Part shown: positions 59,548 to 64,000 of the stretch, one piece after another
Layout of the letters: each line of letters starts with the position of its first letter
Numbering within the stretch: the first letter of the stretch is position 1
NCBI GenBank assembly: GCA_964195995.1
Contig: CAXMQS010000080.1
Location: 15,822-79,821, forward strand
Direction of reading: 5' to 3'
Length of the DNA stretch: 64,000 bases
Origin: CAXMQS01 sp964195995
Lineage (GTDB): Bacteria; Actinomycetota; Acidimicrobiia; Spongiisociales; JAOTWH01
Position numbers and translations under genes: made by a program
Notes under the pieces: generated by a model
What the model saw: the letters and a program-made list of their open reading frames with translations, nothing else
What the model was told of the DNA's origin: nothing
Database searches by the model: none

Positions 59548-60220
59548 CTCCCGCACCACTCGCAGTCCGGTAGCCGGCCCACAGCATCCCCGCACCGATC
59601 AACAAGGTCAGGGCCAGGAACCCACCCTCGCCGAGGCCGGTGAGAGAGCCACCAAGCGCGGGGGCGACGGCGCCGCCGATGATCAATCCGTTGCCGGCGG
59701 CGATGCGACGATTGGCCTTGCGTGTTCTGACGACGGTGTAGATGGCGAAACCGACAAGAAGGGCGGTGCCGACGACATTGCCGACCAAAGCCCACAGCCG
59801 CGGCGTCGCCAGCCCTTCGGACATCTCGGCGAACACCTCGGACCCAGCTGGAACGCCGGTTACCGGGAGCGCCGCGACGAACGACGCCGTCAGGGTCACC
59901 GCCGAGGCGCCGGCACCGAACGCCGAAAAGACAACAAGCAGCACGGCGCCGGCCCGGCGGCCCCCGACTAGGAAGACGGCTCCGAGGGCCAGGTACATGA
60001 CGTTGAGGATCGCACCGAAGAGGTAGAAAACGCGAAACACCGCTCCGCCCCAACCGGCGATAAGCCCCCACGCCAGCGCCCATGTGGCGAGGGCGTACAT
60101 CCCCATCGCCACCGACCACACCGCGGCATGGGGCCGCGGTCGCTGCAAGTGCGACACCACCAGGGCGCCGCAGAACGCCGTTGCCACCGATGCCGCCGCA
60201 ACCGCTAGAACGTTCTCCAC
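59483..60220 (-). CDS. Hypothetical integral membrane protein
   Basis: The 245-aa product has about seven hydrophobic helices with a low-charge character, starting ENVLAVAAASVATAFCGALVVSHLQRP, and GGAVFRVFYLFGAILNVMYLALGAVFLVGG and LWALVGNVVGTALLVGFAIYTVVRTRKA later. No transporter motif or active-site residues are recognised. The ATG start lies about 50 nt from the divergent ABC operon. Overlap with the EamA gene at the 3' end is unusually long, about 65 nt. Confidence 0.72.
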   Translation of the reverse strand: MENVLAVAAASVATAFCGALVVSHLQRPRPHAAVWSVAMGMYALATWALAWGLIAGWGGAVFRVFYLFGAILNVMYLALGAVFLVGGRRAGAVLLVVFSAFGAGASAVTLTASFVAALPVTGVPAGSEVFAEMSEGLATPRLWALVGNVVGTALLVGFAIYTVVRTRKANRRIAAGNGLIIGGAVAPALGGSLTGLGEGGFLALTLLIGAGMLWAGYRTASGAGVKAGGGAAGVPLDQRAGHLPG

Positions 60221-60272
60221 CTGGCAACGCTACGACGGTGGCAACAACCGCGCCAGGTAGTAGCTTCGGAGC

Positions 60273-61181
60273 ATGAGTGACCAGATCCTGAGTACCGCCG
60301 GACTCACATTCGCCTACGACGATGTGGTCGCGCTCAGCGACATCGCGCTGGAGGTGCCGCCCGGCCGTTCCGGTCTGGTGGGAGCCAACGGCGCCGGGAA
60401 GACAACGCTGCTCAAGTTGATGCTCGGCATCCTGCAGCCCGGCTCCGGAACCGTGCAGGTGCTCGGCAGCAACATCCCGGCCGACACGCTGAAGGTTCGG
60501 TCGCGAGTTGGCTTCATGCCCGAGACATCCTGCCTACCCCAAGATCAGAGTGCTGCCGATTTCATCGGCTACTCGGCAGAGCTCGCCGGCATTCCCAGCA
60601 AGGCCGCACGGCAACGAGCATCCGACATCCTCGGCCTTGTCGGTCTCGCAGAGGAACGCTTCCGACCCATGGGCGAATTCTCGACGGGCATGGCGCAGCG
60701 AGCCAAGATGGCTCAGGCACTCGTCCACGGTCCCGACCTCCTTCTGCTCGACGAGCCGACGGCAGGCCTCGACCCGGAAGGCCGCGACGAGATGCTCGAC
60801 CTCATCACCCGCATCGGCGACCTAGGGATCAACGTGATCGTGTCCTCGCACGTGCTCGGCGATATCGAACGCACTTGCGACTGGATCGTCATGCTCGATG
60901 GAGGAAAGGTGTTGCGACAGGGTCCGATCGAGGGCCTGAGCGACCAAGGCATCGCCGAGGTCGAGGTCCTAGGAGATGCCTCGGCAGTCGTGGCCGCACT
61001 CGAGGCGGCAGGTGCCGAGGTCCGCTGGGAAGGGCGTCACATCGCCGTGGACCACCCGGACGACCCATTCATCGCCGTTCGTAACGCCGTGGCCACCACG
61101 GGAGCCACCATTCGCTCGCTGGGAGCCCGCACCACCAGCCTCGAGGACATCTTCTTGGCCGAGGAGACCCATGACGAGTGA
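60273..61181 (+). CDS. ABC transporter ATP-binding protein, pair 1
   Basis: The 302-aa ATPase has Walker A GANGAGKTT, Walker B LLLLDEPTAGLDPEG, a D-loop and the H-loop VIVSSHVLGDIERTC. The signature motif is STGMAQR instead of LSGGQ, a variant usual in ABC-2-type exporters. The C-terminal domain (VEVLGDASAVVAALEAAGAEVRWEGRHIAV) is typical of this group. It starts a four-gene operon and overlaps the permease gene by 11 nt. Confidence 0.93.
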   Translation: MSDQILSTAGLTFAYDDVVALSDIALEVPPGRSGLVGANGAGKTTLLKLMLGILQPGSGTVQVLGSNIPADTLKVRSRVGFMPETSCLPQDQSAADFIGYSAELAGIPSKAARQRASDILGLVGLAEERFRPMGEFSTGMAQRAKMAQALVHGPDLLLLDEPTAGLDPEGRDEMLDLITRIGDLGINVIVSSHVLGDIERTCDWIVMLDGGKVLRQGPIEGLSDQGIAEVEVLGDASAVVAALEAAGAEVRWEGRHIAVDHPDDPFIAVRNAVATTGATIRSLGARTTSLEDIFLAEETHDE

Positions 61182-62061
61182 TGGCTACCTCTACGACCTC
61201 GGCTACCAGCCATACGAGGGGGAACATCTCGGTCGCTCTGGTGCCCGGCTGGCCATCTTTCGCGATGGGATGCGCAAGGTGCTCGGCCTGCGCCGCCGTG
61301 CCCGTACCAAGTTCTTGCCGTGGGGCCTCTTCCTCATCGGCGTGTTCCCTGCCGTGGTGTTCATCGGCATCGGAGTCATCGGTGGTCAGTTCGGGGTAGA
61401 CGACGGAGACACCCTCTTCGGGCACTCCGAGTACTTCGAGCTGAGCGGACCGATCGCTCTCATCTTCATCGCGCTGGCGTCGGCCGAGCTCCTCATCCCC
61501 GATCGCGTCGAGGGCACCATCCAGGTGTACGCCTCGCGGCCACTGACAACGGCCGACTACCTGGGATCCAAGGCCGCGGCGCTGGTCGCGCTCGTAGCCG
61601 GCTTCATGATGCTTCCGCAACTGATGCTGTGGTTGGGTCTTGGCGGGCTCTCCAGCGACGGCTTCCTCAGCTACATCACCTCTCACATCGACGATCTGGG
61701 AAAGGCTGCGCTGGCAACGATGGTGTACCTGGCGGCGTACCTTCCGATCGCCTTCGCCGTTGCCAGCCTGGCGAACCGCACCTCCGCCGCCGCCGGAGCC
61801 TTTGCCGCCGCCTTCTTTGGCACCTCCCCCCTGACGGCGGCGATCGTCGATCAGGGCGGCTTCGACATCGTCGCGCTGGGGGCTCTCGAGCACCATCCCC
61901 GGTACGTGCGCGACTGGATATTCGATGCCAGCAACAACAGCCCCCAAGGTTGGATCCCGGAGCGGGCCGGCTATGAGCCCATCGTCTCGCTGATCGTCAT
62001 ATTGGTTGTCGCCGCCATCAGCATCTTCGTCGTGGTACGCCGCTACCGGAATCTCCGATGA
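61171..62061 (+). CDS. ABC transporter permease, pair 1
   Basis: The 296-aa permease begins with a soluble segment (SDGYLYDLGYQPYEGEHLGRSGARLAIFRDGMRKVLGLRR) and has six membrane helices, including WGLFLIGVFPAVVFIGIGVIGG, IALIFIALASAELLIPD and the final IVSLIVILVVAAISIFVVVRRY. DRVEGTIQVYASRPLTTADYLGSK is the cytoplasmic coupling loop seen in ABC-2-like permeases. ATG at 61171 overlaps the ATPase end, and the stop overlaps the next ATPase (ATGA). Cargo unknown. Confidence 0.88.
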   Translation: MTSDGYLYDLGYQPYEGEHLGRSGARLAIFRDGMRKVLGLRRRARTKFLPWGLFLIGVFPAVVFIGIGVIGGQFGVDDGDTLFGHSEYFELSGPIALIFIALASAELLIPDRVEGTIQVYASRPLTTADYLGSKAAALVALVAGFMMLPQLMLWLGLGGLSSDGFLSYITSHIDDLGKAALATMVYLAAYLPIAFAVASLANRTSAAAGAFAAAFFGTSPLTAAIVDQGGFDIVALGALEHHPRYVRDWIFDASNNSPQGWIPERAGYEPIVSLIVILVVAAISIFVVVRRYRNLR

Positions 62062-62993
62062 CGACTCCTGCTTTCGTCTCCGATCCCACAGTCGAGGTCG
62101 ACAGGGCTTCGAAGTGGTTCGGGCAGAAGGTGGCGGTGTCCGCAGTTTCTTGCAACTTCGGGCAGGGCATCACTGGCTTGCTCGGCCCCAACGGAGCGGG
62201 AAAGACCACGCTGTTGCGGCTCATCTGTGGCCTGGCTGCCCCATCCGAGGGGACGGTGACGGTTCTTGGAGAGAACCTGCGCCGCAATCCGGATGCTTAC
62301 CGCCAGCTCAGCCTCGTGCCCGAAGAGGATGCGGTCTACCCGCAGATGACCGCCCGCCAATACATCGAGTACGGCGCCCGCCTCAGTGGTCTGACCGATG
62401 GCGCAGATCGAGCAGCAGATGCGCTGCGCGTTGTCGATCTCAGCGGTTCTGCCGATAGAACCCTGGGCGGCTTCTCCAAGGGGATGCGTCAGCGCACCAA
62501 GGTGGCGGCTGCTCTGGTGACGGACCCACAGATCCTCATCCTCGATGAGCCCCTCAACGGAACGGATCCGGTACAGCGGGCCCACCTGATCGAGGTATTC
62601 CGGAGGATGGCGGCAGACGGCAAGACCGTGATCGTCTCCTCCCATGTACTCGCCGAGGTCGAGCGCATGGCCGATCGGGTGCTGGCGATGGTCGACGGAA
62701 AGCTCGCCGCCGCCGGCGACGTTGTCTCCATCCGCGCCGCCATGAGCGACATCCCCTTCCGGGTGCGCATCGAAGGCGACCACCTGCGAAAGCTGGCATC
62801 TGAGCTCGTGGCGCGTAGCGACGTCGCTGCAGTCGAGGTCGGCAAGGATGCCATCCACATCGAGGCCGAGGATCTCAGCGCCCTCGGCCGCGACATCGCC
62901 GTCATCGCCCGCGACCTCGACATGAGGCTGACAGCCTTTCAGCCAGAGGATGAATCGTTGGAGTCGGTCTTCCGATACCTGGTCCGCCGATGA
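62058..62993 (+). CDS. ABC transporter ATP-binding protein, pair 2
   Basis: The 311-aa ATPase has Walker A GPNGAGKTT, the signature variant SKGMRQRTKVA, Walker B ILILDEPLNGTDPVQR and the H-loop VIVSSHVLAEVERM, followed by the C-terminal domain of ABC-2-type exporters (VEVGKDAIHIEAEDLSALGRDIAVIARDLDMRL). It is paralogous to the first ATPase and overlaps both neighbouring permease genes by 4 nt, so all four proteins probably form one or two related transporters. Confidence 0.93.
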   Translation: MTTPAFVSDPTVEVDRASKWFGQKVAVSAVSCNFGQGITGLLGPNGAGKTTLLRLICGLAAPSEGTVTVLGENLRRNPDAYRQLSLVPEEDAVYPQMTARQYIEYGARLSGLTDGADRAADALRVVDLSGSADRTLGGFSKGMRQRTKVAAALVTDPQILILDEPLNGTDPVQRAHLIEVFRRMAADGKTVIVSSHVLAEVERMADRVLAMVDGKLAAAGDVVSIRAAMSDIPFRVRIEGDHLRKLASELVARSDVAAVEVGKDAIHIEAEDLSALGRDIAVIARDLDMRLTAFQPEDESLESVFRYLVRR

Positions 62994-63733
62994 GGGCCGC
63001 GCTCGCCATCGCGACCGTCAGCTATCGCCAACTGCTCTTGGCCAAGCGCAGCTACCTGCTCGGCGGATTGTCATTGCTGCCTGCAGTCATCATGTACGTG
63101 GGAAGCTCAAAGATGACCGACTCCCGGGCGTTCGAGTTCCTGCACGAGGGACCCTCTGGCGTTCTCATCATCGCGGTAGGGCCGATCGTCGCACTGGTGC
63201 TGGCGACCTCGGCACTCGGTGAGGAGCGGCGCCAGGGGACCATGTCCTTCCTCACCATCCGCCCCATACCGCGCTGGGCGATCATCGCGGCCAAAGGGGC
63301 GGCGACGTGGGCTGCCGTCTTCACGCTGGTCGGCACCGGCGGCCTGGCCGTGTCGGTGGCGCTCGGGCTACGGACCGGGAAATGGGAGACGGTGATGCCG
63401 ATGCTGGTGATGCTCGGCATCAACACCCTCATATACGTCGCCCTCTTCGTGCCGCTTGGCTTCCTCTTCAAGCGGGCAATGCTCTTTGGGCTCGGCTACG
63501 TCTTCATCTGGGACAGCGGCATCGCCAACGTCCCCGGGCTTTCTCCCCTTTCGATCTATCGGATCGGCTTGTCGGCGTACATCGGCATCCTTCCCGAGTC
63601 GGCCAGATTCTTGGAGGAGCCCCTTGGCAACGTCACGCCGGGGGCCGGTGGCGCGCTCGCCAAAGGTCTCGTTCTGGCCGCCATCGGATTGTTGACGATG
63701 ACCACTTTCCTCAAGCGGCGTGACCTCGTCTGA
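62990..63733 (+). CDS. ABC transporter permease, pair 2
   Basis: The 247-aa permease has six hydrophobic segments. The loop GEERRQGTMSFLTIRPIPRWAIIAAKG corresponds to the coupling region of ABC-2 permeases, and MLGINTLIYVALFVPLGFLFKRAMLFGLGYVFIWDSGIANVPG follows. ATG start overlaps the ATPase gene by 4 nt. It is the last gene of the operon. Together with pair 1 the layout ATPase-permease-ATPase-permease suggests a heteromeric exporter of unknown cargo. Confidence 0.88.
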   Translation: MRAALAIATVSYRQLLLAKRSYLLGGLSLLPAVIMYVGSSKMTDSRAFEFLHEGPSGVLIIAVGPIVALVLATSALGEERRQGTMSFLTIRPIPRWAIIAAKGAATWAAVFTLVGTGGLAVSVALGLRTGKWETVMPMLVMLGINTLIYVALFVPLGFLFKRAMLFGLGYVFIWDSGIANVPGLSPLSIYRIGLSAYIGILPESARFLEEPLGNVTPGAGGALAKGLVLAAIGLLTMTTFLKRRDLV

Positions 63734-63785
63734 CATTCTGAGTATTGGTTCCGCCGCGCCCGGTATTGCTCTAGCCTCCCACTTC

Positions 63786-64000
63786 ATGGCGCTGACACAA
63801 TGTCCCGAGTGCGGAGAATCTGAAAGGCTGAGCGGCCAACAAGCCGGAGAGATCATCTCCCTCAGCTGCGCAGCGTGTGGCGCCTCCTGGGAGCGCGAGA
63901 CCACCCGCCGCTGTCGCAATTGCGGCTCCGATGACCTGCGCTACACCCCCAAGCCCCTGTGGGAGAAGGGCCGAGGAGAACAACGAACCCCGGCCGGCAG
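63786..64000 (+). CDS. Zinc-ribbon protein (3' end beyond window)
   Basis: From the ATG at 63786 about 71 codons are visible before the window ends. Three Cys pairs are present: CPECGE near the start, CAACGASW in the middle and CRNCGSDDLRY after it, a rubredoxin-like or zinc-ribbon pattern that usually binds zinc. A charged segment (KPLWEKGRGEQRTPAG) follows. Function cannot be judged from the fragment. It lies 53 nt after the ABC operon on the same strand. Confidence 0.72.
   Translation, partial: MALTQCPECGESERLSGQQAGEIISLSCAACGASWERETTRRCRNCGSDDLRYTPKPLWEKGRGEQRTPAG

Overview
The window is dense, GC-rich bacterial chromosome with short intergenic gaps, many GTG/TTG starts and many 4-nt stop/start overlaps. 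Gene content points to an actinobacterium: the succinylase diaminopimelate genes dapC-dapD-dapE, the F420-pathway gene cofC, a MurA with Asp at the catalytic position, GatCAB with GluRS, and a mycobacterial-style MutT1. It could belong to an Acidimicrobiia-like lineage, but that is an inference from gene style; no rRNA is present to settle it.

Layout. 1-7.8 kb: a Cas4/RecB-like nuclease fragment, a VanW/PASTA envelope protein, an Nfu N-domain protein, pyruvate kinase, a VOC-fold protein, CofC, a sugar-ABC ATPase and an SDR. 7.8-12.9 kb: tRNA-Gln and tRNA-Glu, followed by an accessory block. A second copy of the tRNA-Glu 3' half is fused directly to a truncated WD40 gene, which looks like an integration or deletion scar. 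Then come a hemolysin III-like protein, a gene interrupted by an amber codon, a zinc-ribbon/TIR/coiled-coil/membrane protein and an EEP-family nuclease-like protein. 13-26 kb: housekeeping genes (gltX, a FAH-family enzyme, pgpA, a universal stress protein, pepN, ppc, gatCAB). 25.6-30.4 kb: two paralogous lipoproteins leading into a MacAB-like export operon. 30.5-46.6 kb: a tiny di-CXXCH lipoprotein, dapCDE, lgt, ligA, mnmA with a cysteine desulfurase, meaB, an Nfu C-domain protein, SpoIID/LytB and murA. 46.7-52.7 kb: rpiB, ppk1, mutT1, pgl and alkA.

52.7-57.9 kb (minus strand) is the most distinctive locus, a nine-gene bacterial microcompartment operon. In transcription order it encodes an RpiB-like isomerase, deoxyribose-phosphate aldolase, a BMC-T, a BMC-H, a BMC-P, a CoA-acylating aldehyde dehydrogenase, a second BMC-T and two more BMC-P proteins. 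The three enzymes each begin with a short amphipathic helix of the kind that targets cargo to shells. This content fits the sugar-phosphate-utilizing (SPU) class of BMC: deoxyribose-5-phosphate would be cleaved to glyceraldehyde-3-phosphate plus acetaldehyde, and the acetaldehyde oxidised to acetyl-CoA inside the shell. Unusual details are a four-cysteine motif just behind the targeting helix of the aldolase, and an Asp in place of the catalytic Cys in the BMC-linked RpiB; a separate RpiB with the Cys lies 10 kb away. A divergent HTH/coiled-coil protein is a candidate regulator.

58-64 kb: an EamA transporter, a membrane protein, two tandem ABC ATPase/permease pairs and the start of a zinc-ribbon protein.

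The cellular themes are envelope building (murA, SpoIID, lgt, VanW, dap genes), central carbon (pyk, ppc, pgl, rpiB), the indirect route to Gln-tRNA (tRNA-Gln, gltX, gatCAB), thiolation and Fe-S chemistry (cysteine desulfurase, mnmA, the two separated Nfu halves) and polyphosphate/NUDIX functions (ppk1, mutT1). I saw no CRISPR array, intact insertion sequence or rRNA gene.
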